Positions 8,520-17,960 of a stretch of DNA of 64,000 nucleotides are shown one piece after another. The position numbers and the translations under genes were made by a program. The stretch's first letter is position 1. Each line of letters begins with the position of its first letter. Below the pieces are notes generated by a model. That model worked only from the letters and a program-made list of their open reading frames with translations. It made no database searches and was not told the origin of the DNA. This stretch comes from Apoda limacodes (Eukaryota > Arthropoda > Insecta > Lepidoptera > Limacodidae): the NCBI GenBank assembly GCA_946406115.1, contig OX291542.1:35979321-36043320 (forward strand). Reading direction: 5' to 3'.

Positions 8520-9594
8520 ATTTTTTCTATATCTTTTAATGATACCCAAGTATTAAATTTGTTTGGATAACCTTTCCACTTCACTAGTACTTGCTTTCTA
8601 TTTCCAAAATAACGAGTGTGGAGTATTTTATCTATTTTATGTGAGAGAGTGGGGTTGTATATTACTTTTTGTAATTCTTTTTCATAAAATGTACCTGTAA
8701 TGGGTTCATTTTGAAGATCTTTTAACGTATAAACTACCCAAGGTGATCTTCTTATAACTGAAGTAATAACAAATATTTCATCACTCCAGTTGCTCTCGTA
8801 TCCTTTTTGAAATATGTGTTTATGTTTTGTTATCCTAACATAATCACCTACTTTAAACCTGTTTAGAATAGCCTTTTGCCCTTTATCTCTATCATATAAA
8901 TTATTCCAAACAGTCATAATATTTTCTGCGTTAACATCTTTGGGACACATTTTTATACTTGAATGATAGCTATGATTATAAGAATAAATCAAATCTTTTA
9001 AAATATCAACATATCTATATGTGTTATGATGTGTGAAATACCGCCACATTTTGTCTTTAATGTTCTTTGAAAGCGTTCCACGATACTAGCTTTTATATCA
9101 GGATTGTTAGTGGTGTAATAGTTTATACCTTTACTTTTAAAATATTTTTGCACATCCTTAGAAACAAATTCAGTTCCCTTATCTGACTGAATGTGGTTAG
9201 GTAAGGATTTTGACTCATTAAATATACTTTCAAAGCATTCTTTTATAGTTATAGAGTTCTTTTTCTTTAAATATCTAGCAAATGCATATTTACTAAATAC
9301 ATCAATAACACACAGAATATATTTAAAACCATCATTATATTCAGAATAAGTGCGCATATCACTTAAATCCACCTGCCACAAGTCATTATAATTAGATAAA
9401 ATGTACTTATTTCTAGGAAATCTATTTCTTACAGGTTTATGTAATGTGTAAGTTTCTTGTTCTTGCAACCAATTTTTCACTTGTTTTGCTGTCATTTTTC
9501 CCTTTAACGAGTTGATGAGTTTGTTAACACCTCCATATCCAGCAGGATGAGAAACATCATAGTAAATCTGATTTATTTCTAATAGGGGGTCCAT
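8516..9594 (-). CDS. Polinton DDE integrase with C-terminal chromodomain, frameshifted
   Basis: Two overlapping frames together make one retroviral-type integrase. The first (9594 down to 8998) has an N-terminal domain ending with 'TYTLHKPVRNRFPR' and a complete rve core: Asp76 in 'WQVDLSDM', Asp138 in 'QSDKGTEFV' and Glu173 in 'IVERFQR', with 34 residues between the last two. The second (9049 down to 8516) continues the family alignment and ends in a chromodomain ('VLVKWKGYPNKFNTW'), which in other elements guides integration to histone-marked chromatin. The break is a one-base shift at the four-A run at 9049-9052. It could be a mutation, an assembly error in a homopolymer, or a recoding site; no classic slippery heptamer is present. 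The start overlaps the previous gene by 16 nt, and the stop overlaps the PY start. Confidence 0.9.
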
Positions 9595-10364
9595 TTTTCC
9601 CAGTCTATTTTTTTCTTGATTTTGTTAAAATGAGTCTTAGTAGGAGTAAAACTATTATCTGATTGCAATTTGTTAAGTGGAATTTCTTCTTTTATATCAC
9701 CTAAGTAAAGTTTATTAATATATTCTAGTCTTTTTGGATTTCCAATATAAGTTAATGGTATTTTAATTTCTTTTAATGCTGATGCAAACTCTTGCCACCC
9801 AATTGGATCACTGTGTTTAAGTGGTCTTAGTGTATCATTCACCAGGTCTATAATGTTACTCCCTGGTATTTTCATATTATTGATACTAACAGTTCCATTG
9901 GTATCCCAATCTACCTTATTTTTATTTGAAAAAATTGATTCTATTAGTAATTCACCTCGTTTTATATACGTCTTAGGAATCAATTTCAAGAGTTGTTGCT
10001 TTGAATAAAATGGGGTTAAGTCAGTATCATTTATGGTTTTTGATTTTATGTTTGATACCTGCTCAGTGTCAAGGACTGTTTCCTTAATGACATCAGTATC
10101 TTTATAATTAGGCGAACTTTCTGTTTTGGTTATAATTGGTATTTGATATGGTCGTCGTTCTACTTCAGTAAAATGTAAATACCTTTGTAGTGTTTGTAAA
10201 TACAAAATCCATTTTTCTCTATCTTCTACATTACTATTTAAAATATCTTTCATTTCACCATCTAAACGGGATAAAGTATTTAAAGCGCTTTGTGTTTCAT
10301 TTTCCTTTTTAATTTTTTCTATCAAATTAGGTTCAATTAGAATCATTTTTTTAGCATGTTCCAT
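9579..10364 (-). CDS. Conserved Polinton protein of unknown function
   Basis: A 261-residue protein without recognisable enzymatic motifs. The N-terminal half is predicted helical and charged ('LIEKIKKENETQSALNTL', possibly coiled). The second half contains 'LLKLIPKTYIKRGELLIESI', 'NNMKIPGSNIIDLVNDTL' and 'GWQEFASALKEIKIPLTYIG'. I recall proteins with this C-terminal block recurring in Polintons and adinto-like viruses in a similar position, but have no function to assign. It lies between the small basic protein (20-nt gap) and the integrase (16-nt overlap), so it is probably translated from the same mRNA. Confidence 0.65.
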   Translation of the reverse strand: MEHAKKMILIEPNLIEKIKKENETQSALNTLSRLDGEMKDILNSNVEDREKWILYLQTLQRYLHFTEVERRPYQIPIITKTESSPNYKDTDVIKETVLDTEQVSNIKSKTINDTDLTPFYSKQQLLKLIPKTYIKRGELLIESIFSNKNKVDWDTNGTVSINNMKIPGSNIIDLVNDTLRPLKHSDPIGWQEFASALKEIKIPLTYIGNPKRLEYINKLYLGDIKEEIPLNKLQSDNSFTPTKTHFNKIKKKIDWEKWTPY

Positions 10365-10383
10365 TTCTGCTTTTATTTTCCTG

Positions 10384-10713
10384 CTAAGGTTTTAAAATTG
10401 AACTCACCAAGGCACTTAGAACAGATCCTAAAATAATAGGTAAAAAGGCACCACCCCTTTGAATAATTACGTTTTTTCTAAGTAGATTTCTTCCTTTACA
10501 AACCAACTTTCTCAATATATTTTTATATTTTTTTAATTTGTTTTTATCATTTTCCTTGACGGGTATTTTACCCTGTAATACGTTGTAAATACACTCACAA
10601 ATAAAATTTATTTCTTCTTTACTACAAGATTTAAGTAAAGCTTTTCTATGTCTTGGTTTCAATACATGCAACGATTTTAAAAGTTCTTGATGTGTAGTCA
10701 CTCTTGAATGCAT
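10384..10713 (-). CDS. Small basic protein with hydrophobic C-terminus
   Basis: A 109-residue protein that is strongly basic in the middle ('KNKLKKYKNILRKLVCKGRN') and ends in a hydrophobic segment 'GGAFLPIILGSVLSALVSSI' preceding 'LKP'. The C-terminal RGG-x-FLP pattern followed by an Ala/Leu/Ser-rich helix is common in small proteins of Polintons; a core/mu-like DNA-condensing or membrane-active virion protein is possible but unproven. Its ATG overlaps the ATPase stop (TAATG). Confidence 0.55.
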   Translation of the reverse strand: MHSRVTTHQELLKSLHVLKPRHRKALLKSCSKEEINFICECIYNVLQGKIPVKENDKNKLKKYKNILRKLVCKGRNLLRKNVIIQRGGAFLPIILGSVLSALVSSILKP

Positions 10714-11372
10714 TATTTATGAATGATTGGAATTTCATTATGTTTGCTGTATTTAAATCCTTTTTTAGGTATATATACAATGCAGTTCTGGTCAGAAGGA
10801 AATATTCTCGTTTTAAATCGACACATATCAATTATGTCCTGTTTTAAATCTATCATTAGGTAGCCATGAGGTTCACTAGTAGCATCTTTGTAGGCATCTT
10901 CCAAAAATTTGATGTTTTCAGGTGAGACTTGACGTGCTAAGTAACGAATTTGTGTTTTATCTCGTGGATTTTTAAAGTAGACTATATAACTAGAGTTTAA
11001 AGAAATATCTCTCTGTCCTTTACCTTGATGGAATATATTTTGTGTAATATAGAAAACACTAATGTTTCTATGATGACTACCCTTTGTGAATATGTCAACA
11101 ACACGACCATCAGACTCTCGCATGAGGTCATCGATTATTATTAGTTGTGGTTGTTCTCCATCAAACATACTGAGGTCAGGAATACCTTGGTAATAATTAA
11201 CATTGTTCAAGTTGTATAACGGTTGCATTTCATCATAACACCACATAATATTAGAAAAATGTTGATTGCAAATCTCATTAGCATGTTTCACAAAATTTTT
11301 AACAAAAACTGATTTACCACATCCACTAGGGCCAGCTACAATTACTGTAAAGGGATGATAAAAATGAATCAT
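10713..11372 (-). CDS. A32/FtsK-HerA-like genome packaging ATPase (Polinton ATP)
   Basis: A 219-residue P-loop ATPase. Walker A 'GPSGCGKS' is at residues 14-21, Walker B 'LIIIDD' at 77-82, and 'YITQN' near 108-112 supplies the polar sensor position typical of the FtsK/HerA/A32 packaging class. Family members pump the element's linear DNA into preformed capsids. A TATA-like 'TATATAAG' lies 71-78 nt upstream of the ATG, so this gene probably heads the polycistronic transcript running to the major capsid and protease genes. Length is normal; no breaks seen. Confidence 0.9.
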   Translation of the reverse strand: MIHFYHPFTVIVAGPSGCGKSVFVKNFVKHANEICNQHFSNIMWCYDEMQPLYNLNNVNYYQGIPDLSMFDGEQPQLIIIDDLMRESDGRVVDIFTKGSHHRNISVFYITQNIFHQGKGQRDISLNSSYIVYFKNPRDKTQIRYLARQVSPENIKFLEDAYKDATSEPHGYLMIDLKQDIIDMCRFKTRIFPSDQNCIVYIPKKGFKYSKHNEIPIIHK

Positions 11373-11586
11373 AATTATTTTTAATGTGTGTTCTCTTTGA
11401 AAATGTTCAAATTCATATGGAGGAAAGCAATAAAAACAAACACTTATATATTAAAAACAATATAATTAATAATAAAAAAAAAAAAATTACAATCATTAGG
11501 TTACTTAATAATAGTTATTACCTTACATTTTTTAAACACACATAAACCAGATACAATTAATACTCTATATTATTATTATTTCAAAA
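11373..11586 (-). promoter_or_regulatory. Promoter region of the ATPase-capsid transcription unit
   Basis: This 214-bp AT-rich spacer separates the PolB stop from the ATPase start. On the minus strand 'TATATAAG' at 11443-11450 lies 71-78 nt before the ATG, the same arrangement as upstream of the PolB first exon. A long T run on the minus strand lies near 11470-11485. No canonical AATAAA for PolB was found in it. Confidence 0.5.
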
Positions 11587-14500
11587 CTATAAGTTAATCT
11601 TAAAATGACCCCAAGCATATGTATCTGTTGAATTAGGTAAAATATATCTCTTGGTGTCATTATAGGATAGACAAGTTTTATTAATTTGTTGTGTAAAAAT
11701 AGTATGTTTCACACTTCGAATCCTACACATTTGTGAAACATTTACATTTTTATTAAATAGACACAACTTATAATTTTCCAAATTCATTTTTTTTGTCACA
11801 CTTTTATTTACACCTTTAGCTTTAGCAATAACCTTACTTTCAATGTCCATTGCATACATTTTTGATCGAAGTCCTACAAACTCCCGAAATACTTTACCAT
11901 TGTTCTCATCCTTAAAATATCCAAGTTTCTTTTTATTTAAAAGTGGGAAACCATAAACATTATCACTAGGATAGTCTGAAGTATCGAAAAAACATTCTAA
12001 GTCAGATTTTATATCATTATAAAAATTATCTGTAAATATATGGTAAACTAAGCTATCCGTATCAGTGTATAATAACTTGACACTATTATTGTATTTTCTT
12101 TTCATGTTATTATAATGAAAGTTATACATCAATGTTTTTGATATTTCTAATATACAAAATCCTAAAACAAATGGTTTATTGAAATATACCTTAGTCTTTT
12201 GTAATTGTACAGCAATTAAAGACTCGGAGAATATAGATAGACTATGAAACTCAGGGCGAGCAATTAAACTTTGTGCACCTTGAATTTTTCCACGGTTTTC
12301 CCAGTGGGTTAACAATTTCACATTAACACGTTTTTCAACATTTTCCATAGTTTTACCAAAGACTGCATTATTCATAAGTTTATAAAAATCTTTTTCAAAG
12401 TCACTTTTAGCTAAAGTTCTTAGTTGTGTATTTAAATCTATATATTTCTTCAACCAAGGACTTTGCTCAAACTGTAAAACTCTATGAACTCTAATTAATT
12501 TCATACCAAGTTGTAAACATTGCTTCAGATTTCTATAGTGAATAATATATTTAGTTTTGTTATATAAATTTGGTACTAATTTTTTATCTTTACTGTTACC
12601 GATTACAATGTTTTCAGGGCATAAAGGTAAGTCTGAATGAAGATCATGTAAATTTTCAGGGTATTCAAGATCAACTTCCAGTATGTATCCAATATCTGAT
12701 GAATCTGATATATTGAAGTCTATGTTCGGGTTAACCCATTTAAAATCTCTTACAGGCAAATACTGAGACATTGCCCAACCATAGAGATTGTTTGCATCAA
12801 AATACATTAAGTAAGATTTTGGTAAGTTATCTTTGTAATCACCCATGTACTCGTTATTTGCCTTTCCATATCTGTTAGAACACTGTGAAATACCACCTCT
12901 TATACCAGACTTTACGAATGCTATTTTATCAAAGTCTTTCAATAATTCCAGTGTTATGTTAGTACATTTTAGCATTGCATCCCAGGTTAATCCTGGAAGG
13001 GTATAATATTGTACAGGGTCGAGTTCATATGTTTTGATACAAATTTCTCTAAAGTTTTCAAAAATATCAGTGAGTAACATTACATCAGTTCTTAAGTATA
13101 GATTGGAATAGTCCAACATATTTTTACATTTAAATTGGACCCAAACATTTTGAGCATGTTTATAATCATCATCTGAGACACTGGTATTACTTAAAGAGTT
13201 AAAGAAAGCGTCTTGATCTGGAAGAGTTGTAACTTTTAAGGATTCATAAGAATTAACAAATTCATAAGGAAAAACACCTTTCCTAATAAGTTTATTAAAA
13301 TCATTTTCGTTTGGAAATTGTTTTCTTAATTCTATAAATTGATCTTTTTTTAGATTTTTAGCTAAACTATCTAAACTACTGGCCATGAATTTAAAGGAAT
13401 CTAAAAACCGCAAATGTACTAAATGACCTCTTATTTTAAGTTTTTTTGAGAATGAAATATATTTTTCCTTATTTTGCGGAATGATATCTATTTCTCCATC
13501 TTTAAAATTCAAAGCATGAACAATAAAATGAGCATCATAATTACTTAGATTATGAAATAGAATGGGAATGAAAAAGGGAACACGATACTTTGAACTACAT
13601 AATTCGTGAGCAACACCTCTAAAATTACCAGTATTCCAATCATAGTCTACTGTGATGTCATCACCCAATAGCCCTTCACAAATATAACATAATTGCGATT
13701 GTCTAATAGATTCCTTCTCTTCGTTAGTTAATGGAAGTGGACATTTTTGAAAACAATTTATCCTATGTATATTGCTAATATCTTTGTAAATGCTTTCCAT
13801 AAACATTTTTGCACAATTAGGCCCTGTGTATGTTCTGTATGTAGACAGCTTATCATCATACGAACATTTTATATAGTATCCATAACTATAAACTTCATGT
13901 TCATGTATTGTTTTTGTATATGACTTCGATGGATCAGGGTCACATGAAGAGACAGGTTTTAAAAGAGCTTCAAAGTCTGCATATATTACAAAAGGTAATT
14001 TTAATTTTCTTTGAAACTTATCAAAATAGATTTCATCATTATTTGTTTCCCGATTAAACCAATCTTTTCCTTTTTTATGAATTCCTGGTAATTCAGTAAC
14101 AATATGAGCACAGTCATGTTTTTGGTGATTAATTAAATTAACTTTAGATTTAAAATATAGAAGGCAACCATCACAGATATGAATAGCATTATTTCGATTC
14201 GTTATTTGTTTACTTACCAAGCGTGATACATTTTTTATAAAACAATAATGACCATTTGAACCATTGTTTAAAAATAATAAGTTAATGTGTAATTCTTTAC
14301 GACATTTAGTAAAATATAATCCAACGATGGTATTACATTTTTTTTCTTTGTTAAATTCTAATCCGAAAACATTGATACTAATGTTATTCTGTTTTTCTAC
14401 CTTGGGTATATCCGATAATTTGATTGGGAACTGTATATTATTAAACTTTAGTCTATTTTGATTCCTCAAGTATGATGATACCCTTTCAGAACTTTTATTT

Positions 14501-15492
14501 ACAGGATATAGTGCGGATAATAAAGCCCACTTAAAACATTGTTGATCGTTATTTTTTACATTTATGACTGCTTTTTTACGCTTAATATCTAAAGGTAATT
14601 CAATAAACGAAGACCCTCGTAAGGGATTGAACTCATTAACATTCATTTCTAAGAACTGATTTTTTTTTAAAGTCCATCCACTATCTTTTGCTTCGAAATC
14701 ACTCATTTTATTTTTAATATCTTCGCTTAAAGTTTCTATATAATTTTCTAATTCGTCCCCTAAAGAAATAGTCCAATTTTTTGTTTGAAAATCGAAAGAA
14801 TTTTTTAAATCTTTTGTTTCCTGTTCAAAATCTGCATGAATAATAAAATTAACTTTAACCATAGTTAATTGTTTTAAACATTCCTGAATAAGAAAAAGTA
14901 TCGACTCTTTAATTGATGCTATGAATACTTCAGGAGTTTGTATTTTAAGTGACTCATTAGCTTTAGGTGATACAATTCTATACGTTAAGACCCGAGACCC
15001 AAAAGCAACTGATATAACAGATACATTATGTAAATTATGATTATGAGTAAGACATTTTTCTTTATGTTCCTTAGATCGTAAGTGCTGAGCATAGAACCTT
15101 TGGCTAACCTGTAATTCACATATTTGACACATAACGTTCTGTCTATGTGTTGTATTGGAAGATGATGACGTCAATGCTTGTTGTAAATCTTCAACACTAA
15201 TATCAGCTTGTCTCTTCAAACCTCGACCGACTTGAATTGAAGATTTTCTGTAGGTATAACATGCTTATGTTAATATAAGAACACAAATATGTAACATAAA
15301 ATTTAAATAAGTATAGTTAGAATGTATACCTGAATGTTTCCTCAACTTCTTTACAGATGTTAAACAGTTAAACAGACAAGTGTCATAATACGGATTTTCC
15401 AGAGCATTATCTTCATAATTCTCACACGCTCTCATTAGTTCTTTTTCTTCTTCTTCAAAAACATTTTGAAAAAAAAAACTTTCTAGTGACAT
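11587..15492 (-). CDS. Protein-primed family B DNA polymerase (Polinton PolB)
   Basis: The main frame (11587-15219 and slightly upstream) gives about 1,210 residues; numbering below starts at codon 15219. A C2H2-type zinc finger is at 31-52, a second Cys/His cluster at 349-370, and a CxxC/HxxC cluster at 511-541. 3'-5' exonuclease motifs: 'YADFEA' (Asp415, Glu417), 'NLSNYDAHF' and 'YSNLYLRTD' near 704-712. Polymerase motifs: A 'DANNLYGW' (Asp808), B 'KLMNNAVFG' (947-955), C 'YTDTDS' (Asp1053, Asp1055) and 'SKMYAM' (1119-1124). Codon 15219 is TTG, so translation must begin upstream: an ATG frame at 15492 (begins MSLESFFFQN) has a TATA box 71-80 nt before it and a donor CAG|GTATAC at 15330/15329. 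In-frame acceptors are AAG at 15231-15233 (99-nt intron) or AAG at 15264-15266 (66-nt intron); the best-looking acceptor (TACAG at 15248) is out of frame. The intron is therefore probable but unresolved. Confidence 0.9.
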
Positions 15493-15562
15493 GGTTGAAA
15501 TAAACCAGTTTAGCTTTGCTTGTGAACGATGAATTAATAATAAATATAATGTTCGATTTTTC

Positions 15563-15572
15563 TCTTATATAT
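15563..15572 (-). promoter_or_regulatory. TATA box upstream of the PolB first exon
   Basis: On the minus strand 'TATATATAAG' lies 71-80 nt upstream of the ATG at 15492. It has the same sequence core and distance as the ATPase TATA, supporting 15492 as a genuine gene start. Confidence 0.55.
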
Positions 15573-15696
15573 ACAAGTCGATAAGGTGATTACTATATTA
15601 GATGATGGTTAATTAATAGTTGCTCGTTACTTATCAATTAGATACTCATAAAATTTTGTAACGATGGTTCTTATAAATTAATTTAGCTATTAGAGA

Positions 15697-16350
15697 TTAC
15701 TTTTTAAAAAAGTATTTTTTACAATTATTGGTTTCTGCTATTTGCTTCGTGATATCAAATATGATACCCTTCGTTTGCTCATATTTTTCATCTTTTGTAT
15801 CCGTATAATATTTGGTCCTCACTTCTGAGTGTTTCCAATGTGCATCTACTGGTACTTTTTTCAATTTTATGAGGTCATACACCTCAATTTTTATCAAATG
15901 TGTAGCATGAGCCCCATCATCATTATTAGTAGACAAGTATGTGACACCAGGGATACCATCTTTTGAAGATCTCGCCACTGTAGAGCTGAGTTTCTTTTTC
16001 TTCTGATTGGTCCCCTCAAAGAATGAGTCGATACTATTTCGACGAGACCGTTTGAGCTTTGTTGTTTCTAAGGCCTTCTCAGTTGATTGCTCATCATCCG
16101 ATGTAGCGTAGTAGTAATGCTTGAACGTGTTTTCTTCCATTACGTTAAATGTTGAATTCTGTAATAAAATAAGCCTATGCTTTAAAAACATATTTGTATA
16201 ATAATTTGAATAAAAAATTTACCTAAAGTGAAAACCTAAACAAAATTGGTTTAAGTAATAGACATTCAAACAAACACATAGTTTTGAGGGTCTGTAATAT
16301 ATAATAAATATAGATAAAGAATTATAAAGCAAAAAAACACATACCTCCAT
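15697..16350 (-). CDS. TIR-encoded nuclear-type protein of unknown function (right copy)
   Basis: Duplicate of the left TIR gene. Exon 1 ATGGAG at 16350-16345, donor GTATGT, intron 16344-16159 (186 nt, same length as on the left), acceptor TTACAG, exon 2 from 16158 to the stop at 15697. One residue differs from the left copy ('VDAHW' here, 'VDEHW' there). It is transcribed towards PolB, its inner 3' flank being unique sequence ahead of the PolB promoter. Conservation of frame, start, donor and acceptor in both copies supports a real gene, although near-identical TIRs would preserve them anyway. Confidence 0.6.
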
Positions 16351-16446
16351 AGCTTTTTTTTTGAAGGAAATAGAACCAGCCTCAGTATCACACTTGATGA
16401 TAAATTGTAACTCAAATGAATACTATCGACTAGTGTTTATGGATCC

Positions 16447-16456
16447 TATATATATA
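16447..16456 (-). promoter_or_regulatory. TATA run upstream of the right TIR gene
   Basis: A TATATATATA run adjoins the conserved 'ggatcc' 97-106 nt upstream of the ATG at 16350, at the position matching the left TIR TATA box. The 40-bp insertion lies directly upstream of it, so it could alter promoter strength in this copy. Confidence 0.35.
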
Positions 16457-16632
16457 CGATTTATCTTACAAGTACAAATATAATTAAAAAGGTATTAGGA
16501 ATGTCACCACAAACATCATTATCGCACTCACGACATTTGTAATTAAATAAGAATAACTAATAAACGGAAAAATACGATAGACCCATTACGATAATGATAT
16601 AACTACTTAACAAAACTACACTGAACCAACAG

Positions 16633-16770
16633 TGACACAGGGGTGGTTTTGAGAGTGGTCAAGCGCGAGTCGCCACACCCCAGACACAGGGGTGGTTTTG
16701 AGAGTGGTCAAGCGCGAGTCGCCACACCCCAGACGCAGGGGTGGTTTTGAGAGTGGTGAAGCGCGAGTCG
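16633..16770 (-). repeat. 49-bp subterminal tandem repeats, right TIR (3 copies)
   Basis: Same unit as in the left TIR, read as 'ggggtggttttgagagtggt' followed by 'aagcgcgagtcg'; three copies, the last with one noticed substitution (gtgaagcg instead of gtcaagcg). Confidence 0.9.
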
Positions 16771-16949
16771 TGCGGGGGGCAGAAAAGTTTTAGGCGGGGG
16801 GTTGAGGTTGGAGGGTAGAGCGCCAGAACCAACGATGTATTGAGAGTGGTCAAGCGCGAGTCGTACAAAGCAGGAAAAAGTTCGTGAGCTTTTTTTTAGG
16901 AGAGGGGTTGAGGTTGGGGGGAAGTGCGCCAGAACCAACGAATCCCCTC

Positions 16950-17096
16950 TACTTACGTAACAATGTGAGTGTATTAGACGGTCTTATGATCAATGAATTA
17001 GATTGCAATAAAATATTAAGGCAAACACTAAGTAACACCCGCGCACTAGCTCAAATGAAAAGAAAGAGAAATATTACTGCACGTAAACAATCATAA
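16950..17096 (+). other. Short coding-looking stretch beside the Polinton right end
   Basis: From the element edge an open frame runs to TAA near 17094-17096. It contains 'NNVSVLDGLMINELDCNK' then a basic C-terminus 'MKRKRNITARKQS'. It looks less random than its neighbours and might be a host exon or transposon piece into which the Polinton inserted, but no counterpart was seen on the left flank and I do not recognise it. Confidence 0.2.
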
Positions 17097-17134
17097 TGAA
17101 TAATTCAATTAAAATATTAAAGCAAACAAATTTA

Positions 17135-17330
17135 TACTAATATATAAAGCTGAAGAGTTTGTTTGTTTGAACGCGCTAATCTTAGAAACTATTGGTCCGA
17201 TTTAAAAAATTCTGTCAGTGTTAGATAGCCCATTTATTGAGGAAGATTTATAGATTATATATTATTACGCTAAGACCAATAGCAGAGGAGCATTAATGAA
17301 GAATGTTTCAAAATCGGGAGTTTTTTTTCC
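17135..17330 (+). repeat. Helitron-like dispersed repeat fragment
   Basis: 'tatactaatatataaagctg' followed by 'aagagtttgtttgtttgaac' and 'ttagatagcccatttattga' is a phrase set I associate with a very common lepidopteran non-coding repeat. The copy is truncated on the right and followed by unassigned AT-rich sequence up to 17940. Confidence 0.5.
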
Positions 17331-17960
17331 TTTTGAGAGCTTCCGTTCCGTGCGCTGCGTAAACGGTTAAAGTTTCGCAAAAATCATGTATCACAGAATT
17401 TTTCCTCTTTAAAAGTCCTTTAAAAATTCCGCGACAGAATATGTCTAAATGAAAAACGGTCAAAAAAAAGAGGTTGATAATAAATCTTTGAGACTTAAAA
17501 ATAAAATTTAATAAAAAACTTTTCAAAAACATGCTTTATAATAGAAAAATTAAGGATAAATTTAAGGAACATTTTTCATAGTCAGGGAATATCGTTGAAC
17601 GTTTACATCCCTTCGTCCACATGCTCAATTTATAATTCTGTACAATGTTTGTAACACGACTTTTCTAAAATACGTTAAATTTTTCGACTTCCCATACAAA
17701 TTGACCAAACAGCTGACCAAATTTTGTACGTAAAGCTGAAAAAGTTAAAAACTTAGACATAGTCCATTACTCTTATCTATCTTAATTCTATGTATAGATA
17801 AAAGGATTATATGGCAAACTTCCATGCACACCACAGTACCTACCGCTCAACTTGGGGAACAGTGCAAGTTTTATCAGAATCGGAATTCGAAAAAACAAGA
17901 TATGCGAAATAACAACTGTTTCAAAAGTCACAAGATTTCAAATGTCACTTGTTCAATAGA

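Larger units (their letters stand above)
4045..16888. mobile_element. Polinton/Maverick (polintovirus-like) element
   Basis: Inverted copies at 4045-5326 and 15665-16888 flank a block of nine genes on the minus strand: PolB, packaging ATPase, small protein, unknown conserved protein, integrase, penton-like protein, pX/pVI-like protein, major capsid protein and protease. Known Polintons are 15-20 kb with long TIRs and the same hallmark set (PolB, retroviral-type integrase, ATPase, adenain-like protease, capsid genes), so this compact 12.8-kb example fits the class. The right end carries about 60 bp more of subterminal-type sequence (to about 16950) with no partner on the left, so the left end may be truncated by one subterminal unit. 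The 6-bp target duplication expected for Polintons was not found. All genes except the integrase are open. Confidence 0.95.
15665..16888 (-). repeat. Right terminal inverted repeat of the Polinton
   Basis: Reverse-complement copy of 4045-5326. It has three 49-bp units rather than five and about 40 extra bp near 16457-16496. Beyond the matching end (16888), another 60 bp resembles the subterminal 'ggttctggcgc...cctcaacccc' unit, suggesting that the true right end is near 16945-16950. Confidence 0.95.

Noticed and set aside
10646..10831. 61-codon minus-strand frame overlapping the ATPase and the small protein
   Set aside because: Different frame from both supported genes, no motif.
14264..14461. 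65-codon plus-strand frame within PolB
   Set aside because: Antisense shadow of the polymerase gene.
15211..15219. TTG at 15219 as the polymerase start
   Set aside because: Eukaryotic elements rarely start on TTG; the frame continues upstream to a stop at 15265-15267 without an ATG, and an ATG exon with a TATA box lies nearby.
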